Position numbers and translations under genes: made by a program. The notes beneath the pieces were generated by a model, which was not told the DNA's origin, made no database searches, and saw only the letters and a program-made list of their open reading frames with translations. A stretch of DNA of 64,000 bases from SELP01 sp035969385 (GTDB lineage: Bacteria; Pseudomonadota; Alphaproteobacteria; Rhodobacterales; Rhodobacteraceae). Shown here piece by piece: positions 42,023 through 50,526 of the stretch; position 1 is the first letter of the stretch; each line of letters begins with the position of its first letter. The stretch lies in the NCBI RefSeq assembly GCF_035969385.1, contig NZ_JAYKKJ010000007.1, forward strand, positions 130,530-194,529, in the 5' to 3' direction.

Positions 42023-42110
42023 TCCCACGCTGCCTTTGTGAAACAGCCTTGACAGGCGGGGTCCGTGAGATCATCATTTGAACAATGTTCATATTTATCG
42101 GGAGGCCACA

Positions 42111-42737
42111 ATGGCCGTCAGAGAAGAGCTTGTCACCTTTACCCGTGACGCCCTTGTTGCGGGCAAATCGCGTGAGGATATCTCGGGTGCGATGGAGCAG
42201 GCCGGCTGGTCCGGACCGGAAGTGGCCGAGGCGCTGGCCGCCTTTGCAGATACGGATTTCACGCCCCCGGTTCCGCGTCCCCGCGCCGTGGTGTCAGCGC
42301 GGGATTTCTTTATCTACGTCCTGATTTTCGGGATGATGCTGACCTCGGCCATCGCACTCGTTGTCCTTTGCTTCAACCTGATCGAGCTGACGATTGGCGA
42401 CACGAGCTACCCGCGCTATGTGCTCAACAGCATTCGGGACGGGATCGCGGTGTTGATCGTCAGCGTACCGCTCTTGATCTGGCTGCACCTGCGCGAGAAC
42501 AAGCGCCTTGCGGCCTCGCCCGGGCGGCGGCGGTCGGCGATCCGCAAATGGGTCGCCTCCATTTCCCTTCTGATCGCGGCCGGTGCATTTCTGGGCGATG
42601 TGATCTTTGCCTTGCAGCAGCTGTTGCGTGGGGACATGACCCTTGAATTCCTGCTGCGGGTTCTGGTGGTTGCCATCGTGTCTGGCGGGGTGTTCCAGTT
42701 CTACCGCCACGATCTGTCGGATGAGGATGCGGCATGA
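42111..42737 (+). CDS. DUF5671-type membrane protein
   Basis: A 208-residue protein. Residues ~1-50 form a soluble helical region (VREELVTFTRDALVAGKSRE and AMEQAGWSGPEVAEALA). Four membrane helices follow (about 65-90, 110-130, 145-165 and 175-195). This layout matches DUF5671 proteins, which have no known function. The ATG has a perfect GGAGG ten bases upstream. The stop overlaps the next gene's ATG by 4 bases. Confidence 0.8.
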   Translation: MAVREELVTFTRDALVAGKSREDISGAMEQAGWSGPEVAEALAAFADTDFTPPVPRPRAVVSARDFFIYVLIFGMMLTSAIALVVLCFNLIELTIGDTSYPRYVLNSIRDGIAVLIVSVPLLIWLHLRENKRLAASPGRRRSAIRKWVASISLLIAAGAFLGDVIFALQQLLRGDMTLEFLLRVLVVAIVSGGVFQFYRHDLSDEDAA

Positions 42738-43141
42738 CCCGTTTCGCGCTTCTTGGCCTTGGGGCGCTTCTGGTCGCCGCATTGGGCTACGCCTTCTGGC
42801 TGGTTGGCGGGCCGGGGCAGGCGCGGGTCGACGCCCGCGACCAGCAGCGCCTGCAAAACCTCGAAACGGTCATCGGCCATCTGCGCTGCACCACCCCGTC
42901 GGTCGTTCTGCCAGAAAATCTGAGCGACATTGCGGATACCCGGTATTGTGACCGGTCGATGTGGGGCTTTGACCGGGCGGTCACTGACGAAGAATTGCCG
43001 ATGGTCTATACCCGCCTGTCGGATACCGAATTCCGCCTGTGTCAGGAGTTCGAGGATATGGACCGCCTGTCCAGCCTGCTGCGTCTGCCTGAAGGGCTGG
43101 ATCCGGCGACCGGATGCTATACCGGCCGCCTGCGTCCCTGA
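42734..43141 (+). CDS. Hypothetical membrane-anchored protein coupled to the DUF5671 gene
   Basis: A 135-residue protein with one N-terminal membrane helix (about 4-24), so probably anchored with its C-terminal ~110 residues in the periplasm. That part has four cysteines (LRCTT, RYCDR, RLCQE, GCYTG). I do not recognise a named family. Overlap (ATGA) with the upstream gene implies joint production, so the two proteins may act together in the inner membrane. Confidence 0.75.
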   Translation: MTRFALLGLGALLVAALGYAFWLVGGPGQARVDARDQQRLQNLETVIGHLRCTTPSVVLPENLSDIADTRYCDRSMWGFDRAVTDEELPMVYTRLSDTEFRLCQEFEDMDRLSSLLRLPEGLDPATGCYTGRLRP

Positions 43142-43144
43142 CCG

Positions 43145-43840
43145 TCAGAGGCTGATCGGCTCCAGAACGCTGGGTTCGATCAGCCGCACATTGGCGGGCA
43201 GGCCGTTCTTCAGGTCCTCCGCGTCCTGCGCAAGGATCGGGAAGGTCTTGTAGTGGCAGGGGATCACCACGTCGAAGTCGAAGAACCGGCGCGCCGCGTA
43301 GGCTGCCCCCTCCATGTCCATCGTGTAGTGCCCACCGGCGCAGAGGATGCCGATATCGGGTTTATAGCGGTCGGCGATCACCTCCATATCCGCCATCACG
43401 TCCGTATCGCCCGAGACATAGATGGAATGGTCTTCGCCCCGGATAATGAACCCGGCCTCACCCCCCGCGTATTGCACGCCACCCCGGAAATCCACGCTGG
43501 AGGAATGCAGCGCATGAACCATGCTGACCCAGGCCTTGCCGAGGAAAATGGTGCCGCCCTTGCCAAAACCTATGGCTTGAACCCCGTCTTCGTCCCCCAG
43601 AAGTTCCGCCAGTTCGTGGATGCAGGCAATCGGGACCCCGTGGTCCCGTGCGATCCCGATCGCATTGGCCGCGTGGTCGCCGTGGCCGTGGGTCAGAAGG
43701 ATCGCGGTGACGCCTGCCACGGCCTCTGCCTCGCGCCCTTCGGGGAAGGCGGGGTTGCCGGTCATCCACGGGTCGATCAGGAGCACCTGATCCTCGATCT
43801 CGATCCGGAAACCGGAATGTCCTAGCCAGGTGATTTTCAT
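43145..43840 (-). CDS. UPF0173 metal-dependent hydrolase (metallo-beta-lactamase fold)
   Basis: A 231-residue MBL-fold enzyme of the UPF0173 family. MKITWLGHSGFRIE opens it, LTHGHGDHAANA is the HxHxDH metal motif, and YVSGDTDVMADM and VIPCHYKTFP supply the later ligands. The family has no firmly known substrate. The gene ends 3 bases after the convergent hypothetical gene's stop and starts 56 bp from the divergent ceramidase-like gene. Confidence 0.93.
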   Translation of the reverse strand: MKITWLGHSGFRIEIEDQVLLIDPWMTGNPAFPEGREAEAVAGVTAILLTHGHGDHAANAIGIARDHGVPIACIHELAELLGDEDGVQAIGFGKGGTIFLGKAWVSMVHALHSSSVDFRGGVQYAGGEAGFIIRGEDHSIYVSGDTDVMADMEVIADRYKPDIGILCAGGHYTMDMEGAAYAARRFFDFDVVIPCHYKTFPILAQDAEDLKNGLPANVRLIEPSVLEPISL

Positions 43841-43896
43841 GGGGCCCTCCCTGTGATCTGATAGGGGCAGGATAGGGCAGGACAGGCAGGACGCAA

Positions 43897-44532
43897 ATGG
43901 ATTGGATGGCGCAGTCGATCGACTATTGCGAACGGGTGGGGTTCGGGTTCTGGGACGAACCGGTCAATGCGGTGACCAACATGTCCTTCGTTCTTGCGGG
44001 TCTTTTCATGTGGGGCCGCTGCCGGGGCCTGCCGATGGGGCGGGCCCTGTCGGTGCTGATCGTGGTGATCGGGGTGGGCAGTTTCCTGTGGCACACCTTC
44101 GCCACCCGCTGGGCCGAGATGGCCGATACCCTGCCCATCGGCATTTTCATCCTGACCTACCTGTTCGCGGTGAACCGGGACATGCTGCGCTGGCCCCTGT
44201 GGGCGGCGGCGCTGGGGACAGTGGCCTTTATCCCCTATGCGATAGTCGTGGTGCCCCTGGCCAATGCGCTGCCGTTCTTCCGGGTGTCGAACTTCTACTG
44301 GACCGTGCCGCTGCTTCTGGTGATCTATGCCCTGACCTTTCTGCGGGGCCGGGCCGAGGCGCGGGGGTTCTGGATTGGCGCGGGTCTTTTGGCGGTGTCG
44401 ATCTCGATCCGGTCGGTGGACCGGACATGGTGCGACATGCTGCCCATCGGCACCCATTTCCTGTGGCACACGATCAACGGGGTGATGCTGGGCTGGATGG
44501 TGGAGGTCTATCGCCGGTCCCGGATCACCTGA
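43897..44532 (+). CDS. Ceramidase-like (CREST superfamily) membrane protein
   Basis: A 211-residue protein with about seven membrane helices. The conserved polar residues of alkaline ceramidases are visible: DEPVNAVTNMSF after the first segment, SFLWHTFATRWAEMAD (Ser, His, Asp), and GTHFLWHTINGVML near the end (two His). These would bind a catalytic zinc. Eukaryotic members cleave ceramide. In bacteria the substrate may be another lipid amide, and sphingolipids are unusual in this group. The 3' end overlaps the convergent DUF2244 gene by 8 bases. Confidence 0.82.
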   Translation: MDWMAQSIDYCERVGFGFWDEPVNAVTNMSFVLAGLFMWGRCRGLPMGRALSVLIVVIGVGSFLWHTFATRWAEMADTLPIGIFILTYLFAVNRDMLRWPLWAAALGTVAFIPYAIVVVPLANALPFFRVSNFYWTVPLLLVIYALTFLRGRAEARGFWIGAGLLAVSISIRSVDRTWCDMLPIGTHFLWHTINGVMLGWMVEVYRRSRIT

Positions 44533-45019
44533 CCTGCCGCAGCGCATCGTGCAATTCGCCATAAAGGGCACGGCGTTCCTCGGGGGTCAGGAAGCTGCCG
44601 ATCTCCACTTCCCGGTCGCCGCCCTTGAGGGTCAGGTAGTCCGGCACCGGGCCGTCGTGGGGATGAATGCGGACCTGCACCCAATAAGGGTTTGCCTCCC
44701 AGCTTTGCCGGGGGCCGCGCGGGTTTTGCCGGACCAGTTCGATCCGGTCTCGGGTCAGGGTCAGCGCCTCGACCAGCTCGCCATCCCGGTAGCTGCGGCC
44801 AAGGCCCCACCAGACCCCGGCAACCGCCAGAATCAGGAAGGGCAGTAGCCCCCACAGGACCAGCGACCCGACCACGGCCAGAAGCGGCAGCAGGAGAAAG
44901 CCGGCGGTCAGGCCGATGAAGATGACGAAGCCGCGCTTGGGCAGGGACCGGTAGGGCCAGAGATGCAGCTCGGCGCCCGCATCGCTGTCCACGCGGGCAG
45001 AGGTCCATTCGTAGGGCAT
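44525..45019 (-). CDS. DUF2244 membrane protein
   Basis: A 164-residue protein with two adjacent membrane helices (about 30-70) and a soluble C-terminal domain (ALTLTRDRIELVRQNPRGPR, WEANPYWVQVRIHP). This is the DUF2244 pattern, a family often found near cytochrome c oxidase genes, as here (ctaD lies upstream on the same strand). Function is unknown; a role in oxidase assembly is a guess from neighbourhood. Repeats and a terminator lie between the two genes, so they are probably separate transcripts. Confidence 0.85.
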   Translation of the reverse strand: MPYEWTSARVDSDAGAELHLWPYRSLPKRGFVIFIGLTAGFLLLPLLAVVGSLVLWGLLPFLILAVAGVWWGLGRSYRDGELVEALTLTRDRIELVRQNPRGPRQSWEANPYWVQVRIHPHDGPVPDYLTLKGGDREVEIGSFLTPEERRALYGELHDALRQVR

Positions 45020-45109
45020 GATCGTCCGGGGGCTGGTTCGCGTACCGCGTAACGGTAGCGGTGGGCGCGATCATGTAAAGGGGCCAGCCGGTCGCAGGGG
45101 GCGGCGGAG

Positions 45110-45181
45110 GGTGGGTCAAGACCCACCTTACGAAATATGCACTGGCCGTGGGGATGTCGAAGGGTGGGGTGCAACCCACCC
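45110..45181. repeat. Two GGTGGGT-type palindromes upstream of the DUF2244 gene
   Basis: GGTGGGTCAAGACCCACC (45110-45127) is a perfect member of the family, and GGGTGGGGTGCAACCCACCC (45162-45181) is an imperfect one. They lie between DUF2244 and the ctaD terminator. Confidence 0.8.
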
Positions 45182-45197
45182 TTGCTTGCCAAAAGAT

Positions 45198-45227
45198 AAC
45201 GGCCCCGGAGGTGTCTCCGGGGCCGTT
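45198..45227 (-). terminator. Rho-independent terminator of ctaD
   Basis: AACGGCCCCGGAG (45198-45210) pairs perfectly with CTCCGGGGCCGTT (45215-45227) around a GTGT loop. On the minus strand it is followed by a T-rich ATCTTTT. It lies 20 bp past the ctaD stop. Confidence 0.9.
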
Positions 45228-45247
45228 TCTGTCAGATCGGGACGGGA

Positions 45248-46921
45248 TCAGTGGGCGTGGCCCTTGTCCCAGTCCTCCTGCTTCGGCAGCTGCTCGAACG
45301 TGTGTTCGGGCGGCGGCGAGGGCAGGGTCCATTCCAGCGTATCGGCCCATTCGTTCCACGGGTTGTTTTCGGTCGCGTTACGGGGGCGCATCAGGACGAC
45401 GGCCAGCATCACGATGAAGAACAGGAACGAGGCAAAGGCGATGAAGGCGCCGATCGACGAGACATAGTGCCAGTAGGCAAAGGCCTCGGGGTAGTCGATG
45501 TAGCGGCGCGGCATGCCCTGACGGCCCAGGAAGTGCTGCGGGAAGAAGGTCAGGTTGGCACCGATGAACATCGCCCAGAAGTGCAGCTTGCCGGCCCATT
45601 CCGGGAACTTCCGGCCCGAGAACTTGGGCATGTAGAAGTAGATCCCGGCGAAGATGCCGAACACGGCGCCAAGCGACATCACGTAGTGGAAGTGCGCAAC
45701 CACATAGTAGGTGTCGTGATAGGCGCGGTCGACGCCAGCCTGGCTCAGGACGATCCCGGTCACGCCACCGACGGTGAAGAGGAACAGGAAGCCGAAGGCC
45801 CAGACCATCGGCGTCTTGAATTCAACCGACCCGCCCCACATGGTGGCGATCCAGCTGAAGATCTTCACACCGGTCGGCACCGCGATAACCATGGTGGCCA
45901 GCATGAAGTAGGACTGCTGGGTCAGGGACATGCCGACGGTGTACATATGGTGCGCCCAGACGACGAAGCCCAGCGCGCCAATGGCGACCATGGCGTAAAC
46001 CATCGGAAGGTAGCCGAAGATCGGCTTCTTCGAGAAGGTCGCGATGACGTGGCTGATGATCCCGAAGGCCGGCACGATGATGATGTAGACCTCGGGGTGA
46101 CCGAAGAACCACAGGATGTGCTGGTACAGGATCGGGTCGCCGCCACCTGCGGGGTCGAAGAAGGTGGTGTCGAAGTTGCGGTCCATCAGCAGCATGGTAA
46201 TGGCGCCTGCCAGGACCGGCAGCGACAGAAGGATCAGCCATGCGGTGACGAAGATCGACCAGGCGAACAGCGGCACCTTATGCAGGGTCATCCCCGGGGC
46301 GCGCATGTTCAGGAAGGTGGTGATCATGTTGATCGCGCCGAGGATCGACGAGGCACCCGAAACGTGCACGGCGAAGATCGCGAGGTCCATGGAGATGCCG
46401 GCCTCGTTCGTCGACAGCGGCGGATAAAGAACCCAACCCACGCCCGACCCGGCCTGACCGTTGCCACCGGGCGCAAGAAGCGACGCAACGCCAAGCGACA
46501 CACCGGCCACATACATCCAGAACGACAGGTTGTTCATCCGCGGGAACGCCATGTCCGGCGCGCCAATCTGCAGCGGCATCAGGTAGTTGCCGAAGCCGCC
46601 GAACAGGGCGGGAATAACCACGAAGAACATCATCAGCACACCGTGATAGGTGGTCATGACGTTCCAGAGGTGCCCGTTGGGCGTACATTCGGCGCTGGCG
46701 TCAGCGATGAACCGCGCGCCTTCGACGCACATGTACTGCACGCCGGGCTCCATCAGCTCCAGTCGCATGTAGACGGTGAAGGCGACCGAGATGAACCCGA
46801 CAACCCCGGCAACCCAGAGGTAGAGGATCCCGATATCCTTGTGGTTGGTGGACATGAACCACCGGGTAAAGAACCCCCGGTCGTCGTGATGTTCATGGCC
46901 GTGAACGGCTGCGTCTGCCAT
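45248..46921 (-). CDS. ctaD: Cytochrome c oxidase subunit I (aa3 type)
   Basis: A 557-residue catalytic subunit with about twelve membrane helices. It binds haem a, haem a3 and CuB and reduces oxygen while pumping protons. The CuB/haem region is visible in ILWFFGHPEVYIIIVPAFG (including the His-Tyr pair) and VWAHHMYTVGM, with haem ligands in VAHFHYVMSLGAVF. I chose the ATG at 46921, which has GGGAGTG upstream. Other oxidase subunits are not adjacent in this window. Confidence 0.97.
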   Translation of the reverse strand: MADAAVHGHEHHDDRGFFTRWFMSTNHKDIGILYLWVAGVVGFISVAFTVYMRLELMEPGVQYMCVEGARFIADASAECTPNGHLWNVMTTYHGVLMMFFVVIPALFGGFGNYLMPLQIGAPDMAFPRMNNLSFWMYVAGVSLGVASLLAPGGNGQAGSGVGWVLYPPLSTNEAGISMDLAIFAVHVSGASSILGAINMITTFLNMRAPGMTLHKVPLFAWSIFVTAWLILLSLPVLAGAITMLLMDRNFDTTFFDPAGGGDPILYQHILWFFGHPEVYIIIVPAFGIISHVIATFSKKPIFGYLPMVYAMVAIGALGFVVWAHHMYTVGMSLTQQSYFMLATMVIAVPTGVKIFSWIATMWGGSVEFKTPMVWAFGFLFLFTVGGVTGIVLSQAGVDRAYHDTYYVVAHFHYVMSLGAVFGIFAGIYFYMPKFSGRKFPEWAGKLHFWAMFIGANLTFFPQHFLGRQGMPRRYIDYPEAFAYWHYVSSIGAFIAFASFLFFIVMLAVVLMRPRNATENNPWNEWADTLEWTLPSPPPEHTFEQLPKQEDWDKGHAH

Positions 46922-47308
46922 TTGGCACTCCCGTATTGGCGTCAATTCCAGTGCGGGGCCGAGTCAGACTCCGCCCCACCATTGGCAGTGGTTCTAAGGC
47001 GAAGGGGCGGGCGGGGCAATATTCGAAACGCCCGATGTGTCGGGATAAATTGGCGCACCCCGTCCACTGCGGGGCGGGGGCGAAAGGAATCACGGCACCA
47101 ATCTGGTCAAGACACCCGTGCGGCACCTTGATTTGGATCAGGTGGGGGGCATCCCGCGGCGTTTCAATGCCTGTTTGCCCCGGTGGCCAGCGTTCGATCA
47201 CGATTTCAGGCTGTGGGAGCGGTTTTCTGAAACAATAGGTCAGGACTATTGACTAAATACGCGCGCCACGCATGGTCTGGCCTGTGGACAGTGCGAGGAG
47301 GGCACGGC
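46922..47308. other. 387-bp non-coding gap between ctaD and the aminotransferase gene
   Basis: This is a divergent promoter region with no gene I can support. It holds a perfect inverted repeat CAATAG-N7-CTATTG (47233-47251) next to a TTGACT (47249-47254), about 60 bp before the aminotransferase start, which may be an operator. A GC hairpin, CCCCGTCCACTGCGGGG, lies around 47057-47073. Confidence 0.45.
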
Positions 47309-48526
47309 ATGGACTGGCATCATGTTCTAGCGGGGCGGACCGGGCGGATGAAAGCCTCGGAAATCCGCGAGTTGCTGAAGCTTCTGGACCAGCCGGACAT
47401 CATTTCCTTTGCCGGGGGCATCCCCGACCCGAAACTCTTCCCGACCGCGGCCTTTTCTGACGCGATGGCGGATGTGCTGTCCGGGCCGGGGGCCGGAGCG
47501 GCCCTGCAGTATTCGGTGTCCGAAGGCTATCGCCCGCTGCGCGACTGGATCGCGGTCGAAATGGGCCGGATCGGCGTGCCTTGTGACGCGGACAACATCC
47601 TGATCACTTCCGGGTCGCAGCAGGCGCTGGACTATTTGGCCAAGCTGATGATCAACCCGGGCGATACCGTGCTGCTGGGCTGGCCGACCTATCTGGGCGC
47701 GCTGGGGGCCTTCAACGCCTATGAACCGCGCTTCGATCAGCTTGTGCCCGGTGGAAACAGGGGCGCCGCCGACTATGCCGCCGCGGCAGAGACGGCGGGC
47801 GGTCGGGTCAAGTTCGCCTATCTGTCTGTCGATTTTGCCAATCCCACCGGCGAAACCCTGTCACGGCGCCAGCGCGAGGCGGTCCTGGACCTGGCCGAGG
47901 CGCTGGACATCGCCATCGTCGAGGACGCGGCCTATCAAAGCCTGCGTTATGACGGAGAGGCGGTCCCGCCGATCCTTGCGCTGGAACTGGAGCGGACCGG
48001 TGATCTGGAAGCCTGCCGCACATTATATTGCGGGTCGTTTTCCAAATCCCTCTCGCCGGGGCTTCGGGTGGGCTGGGTTGTCGGGGCAAAATCGGTGATC
48101 TCGCGCCTTGTGTTGATGAAGCAGGCGGCGGACCTGCATTCCGCGACCCTGAACCAGATTGCGACCCAACGGGTTGCGCAGTCCTGTTTCAAAGACCACG
48201 TCGCCAACCTTCGGGCGGTCTATTCCGCGCGCCGCGACCACATGCTGGACGCGCTGGGCCGCCATATGCCCAACGGTGTCACCTGGACCCGGCCCGAAGG
48301 GGGCATGTTCATCTGGGTGACGCTGCCGGTGGGGCTGGACGGCGCGGACCTGTTGGCGCGGTCGCTGGAAACCGAACGGGTTGCCTTTGTCCCGGGGCGC
48401 GCGTTCTTTGCCGATGGGTCCAACGGCAACACCCTGCGGCTAAGCTTTTCCTGCGCGGATGAAGCAATGATCGAAGAGGGGATATCGCGCCTTGGTCGGC
48501 TGATCCGGGGCCAGTTGCGGACCTAG
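47309..48526 (+). CDS. PLP-dependent aminotransferase (2-aminoadipate/kynurenine type)
   Basis: A 405-residue class I/II fold-type I aminotransferase. The opening MKASEIRELLKLLDQPDIIS and FAGGIPDPKLFP are typical of the LysN/AadAT group, and the PLP lysine is in SFSKSLSPGLRVGW (about residue 249). There is no N-terminal DNA-binding domain, so it is not a MocR regulator. Its amino donor and acceptor cannot be assigned. The ATG at 47309 has GAGGAGGG upstream. Its 3' end overlaps the next convergent gene by 4 bases. Confidence 0.9.
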   Translation: MDWHHVLAGRTGRMKASEIRELLKLLDQPDIISFAGGIPDPKLFPTAAFSDAMADVLSGPGAGAALQYSVSEGYRPLRDWIAVEMGRIGVPCDADNILITSGSQQALDYLAKLMINPGDTVLLGWPTYLGALGAFNAYEPRFDQLVPGGNRGAADYAAAAETAGGRVKFAYLSVDFANPTGETLSRRQREAVLDLAEALDIAIVEDAAYQSLRYDGEAVPPILALELERTGDLEACRTLYCGSFSKSLSPGLRVGWVVGAKSVISRLVLMKQAADLHSATLNQIATQRVAQSCFKDHVANLRAVYSARRDHMLDALGRHMPNGVTWTRPEGGMFIWVTLPVGLDGADLLARSLETERVAFVPGRAFFADGSNGNTLRLSFSCADEAMIEEGISRLGRLIRGQLRT

Positions 48527-48852
48527 GCGACGCGACTGGCCGAATGGAACACTTCCATATCCCGCAAAAGCCGACCCAGTTCCGACCTTTCGACGGCACG
48601 GTTTTCGTTGGCCAGAACCCGGATCAGGTTGACGCAACACTCGCGGGCAAGGTCAAACGGACCAAGCGCCGAGATTTCAAGAACCTCGCGGCCATAGGGT
48701 TCGTCAAGCCAACGGCAGAGCGTCTGAATGCCGGTTCCATGCGCCGCTTGAAGACGCGCGGCACGGTTGATCGCCTCGGCCAGAATGCCAAGCTGGATCT
48801 GGCGTCTGCGAAAATGAAACGGGTTCGTCGTTCTGGACCGTCGTGCCGGCAT
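48523..48852 (-). CDS. Conserved-looking hypothetical protein, 109 residues
   Basis: A small, basic, helical, soluble protein (RRSRTTNPFHFRRRQIQLG start; ALGPFDLARECCVNLIRVLA in the middle). I do not recognise a family. Support for a real gene is the ATG at 48852 with AAGGAG about eleven bases upstream on the minus strand, and clean termination just inside the convergent aminotransferase gene. Confidence 0.6.
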   Translation of the reverse strand: MPARRSRTTNPFHFRRRQIQLGILAEAINRAARLQAAHGTGIQTLCRWLDEPYGREVLEISALGPFDLARECCVNLIRVLANENRAVERSELGRLLRDMEVFHSASRVA

Positions 48853-48976
48853 GGTGTTTTCGCTCCTTGCGTCCTCTCTGTGCCGGTTGCGTTTACAGCG
48901 CCGACACTCGCAAGGGTTGTTAAACAATGTGGCAAAAATGTGGCGTACCTATCCAAAAGTTAGGTTCGGGTCGATT

Positions 48977-49639
48977 TTAGCCCGCGCAACGGGGGGTAAG
49001 CGCGGTTTCAAAGGTCTTTTTTAGTGCAACATCGACGTCGTCCATGCTGACCGGAAGGCCCAAGTCTACAAGGCTGGTGACCCCGTGTTCACGAATGCCG
49101 CAAGGCACGATCCCGTCGAAATGGCCAAGATCCGGCTCGACGTTGATGGAAATGCCGTGAAAGCTGACCCATTTGCGCAGGCGGATACCGATGGCGGCGA
49201 TCTTGTCTTCCTTCACCGACCCATCCGGGTTCTGACCCTTTTCGGGGCGTTCAACCCAGACGCCGACCCGGCCGGGGCGGATGTGACCGGTTACATTGAA
49301 TTCAGCCAGCGCCGCGATGACCCAATGTTCGAGGTCGCGCACGAAACAGCGCACGTCGCGGCCGCGTTCGCCGACGTTCAGCATGACATAGGCCACCCGC
49401 TGTCCGGGGCCGTGGTATGTATATTGTCCGCCGCGCTTGCTGTCGTAGACCGGAAACCGGTCCGGGTCGGTCAGGTCTTCACGTTTGGCCGAGGTGCCGG
49501 CCGTGTAAAGTGGGGGATGTTCGACCAGCCAGATCGCCTCATCTGCCGTGCCCTTCGCAATGGCATCGGCGCGCGCCTCCATAAAGGCAACCGCGGCATC
49601 GTAATCGGTCAATCCGGTCGAAGTGATCCATTCCACCAT
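48977..49639 (-). CDS. lipB: Octanoyltransferase (lipoate biosynthesis)
   Basis: A 220-residue enzyme that transfers octanoyl from acyl carrier protein to lipoyl domains. RGGQYTYHGPGQ and VGVWVERPEK are family motifs, the catalytic lysine is in DKIAAIGIRLRKW, and the catalytic cysteine is in IVPCGIREHGVTSL. I chose the ATG at 49639, four bases after the LytTR gene's stop; a longer frame exists but overlaps that gene. Length is usual for LipB. Confidence 0.96.
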   Translation of the reverse strand: MVEWITSTGLTDYDAAVAFMEARADAIAKGTADEAIWLVEHPPLYTAGTSAKREDLTDPDRFPVYDSKRGGQYTYHGPGQRVAYVMLNVGERGRDVRCFVRDLEHWVIAALAEFNVTGHIRPGRVGVWVERPEKGQNPDGSVKEDKIAAIGIRLRKWVSFHGISINVEPDLGHFDGIVPCGIREHGVTSLVDLGLPVSMDDVDVALKKTFETALTPRCAG

Positions 49640-49643
49640 GTCG

Positions 49644-50426
49644 TCACCGGGGCAACAGCCCCGCCTCCTTGATTTCCGGCACATAACGCCGGCTTACCGG
49701 TATCTCGGCCTGATTGGCCAAGGTCAGGATCGCCCTGTCGCCTTCGCGCCGGGCCGCGACAACGGCGTCGATCGCAACCCAATGTGACCGATGCACCTGA
49801 AGGCCCGGAAGCTGTCCGGTTTCGCGGATGGCATCGCCAAGACGCATCAACACGACCTCCTGCCCGCGGTCGGTCTGAATGCGGACATAGTGGTCTTCGA
49901 CCGATAGCGCCAGAATGCGGCCGCGTTTGTCCAACGGAAGCCGGTCGAGCAGAGGCGGGCGCGTGGAAATATCATGGGCGGGATGTTCACCGCCCGTAAG
50001 GTGGGTGGCAAGAACATCGAAGACAACCGCGATGACGACCGCAACCGGGAAAATCGTTCCGATCAGCGCAGGCAGTTCATCGGCGGACGGGATATAGGCA
50101 AAGGCTGCGTAGTTGATCGCGATAACGCAGATCGAGACCCCGGTCCCCGTCGCCAATCCCGTCAGCAGGATCAGCGACAGGTGGGAAAGCGTTCTGCCCC
50201 AGCGGTTGCGGATCAACTCTGACAGGATGAACCCGACGGAATAGGTCGTCGCGACAACCGTTGCCCAATAGACGGCCCTGGGCGCAAACCGCAGCCGTTC
50301 ATCCGTGTCGTACGGTCCGACGAGTGTCAGGACCATCGCAGCCGCCAGCATGACGATGATCGTTACAGGCTGGCCGAAATGCCGTCGCCATTCACGAAGC
50401 GCGGAATGCGGTCGGGGGTTTGTCAC
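49644..50426 (-). CDS. Membrane protein with C-terminal LytTR DNA-binding domain
   Basis: A 260-residue protein with four membrane helices in the N-terminal half (about residues 20-150) and a LytTR domain in the last ~100 (ILALSVEDHYVRIQTDRG, then LPGLQVHRSHWVAIDAVVA). Such one-component membrane regulators sense a signal at the membrane and bind DNA directly. I chose the GTG at 50426, with AGGAAGGA upstream; an ATG at 50468 would add 14 residues. It is divergent from a DUF2306 gene 100 bp away, a likely target, and followed by lipB. Confidence 0.85.
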   Translation of the reverse strand: MTNPRPHSALREWRRHFGQPVTIIVMLAAAMVLTLVGPYDTDERLRFAPRAVYWATVVATTYSVGFILSELIRNRWGRTLSHLSLILLTGLATGTGVSICVIAINYAAFAYIPSADELPALIGTIFPVAVVIAVVFDVLATHLTGGEHPAHDISTRPPLLDRLPLDKRGRILALSVEDHYVRIQTDRGQEVVLMRLGDAIRETGQLPGLQVHRSHWVAIDAVVAARREGDRAILTLANQAEIPVSRRYVPEIKEAGLLPR

Positions 50427-50526
50427 GAAGTTACTGTTCCTTCCTGCGTATCGACTGTTGAGCGGCAAGAGCCTGTGGTGACAGGCCTATGCCATCAACG
50501 AAACCATGCCAAGACCAGAGGCCATC

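Noticed and set aside
45251..47131. A 626-codon open frame on the plus strand
   Set aside because: It is antisense to ctaD, whose motifs are unmistakable, and its translation is low-complexity and charged without motifs.
47309..48526. MocR-type regulator (GntR-aminotransferase fusion)
   Set aside because: There is no N-terminal winged-helix domain; the protein starts directly with the aminotransferase fold.
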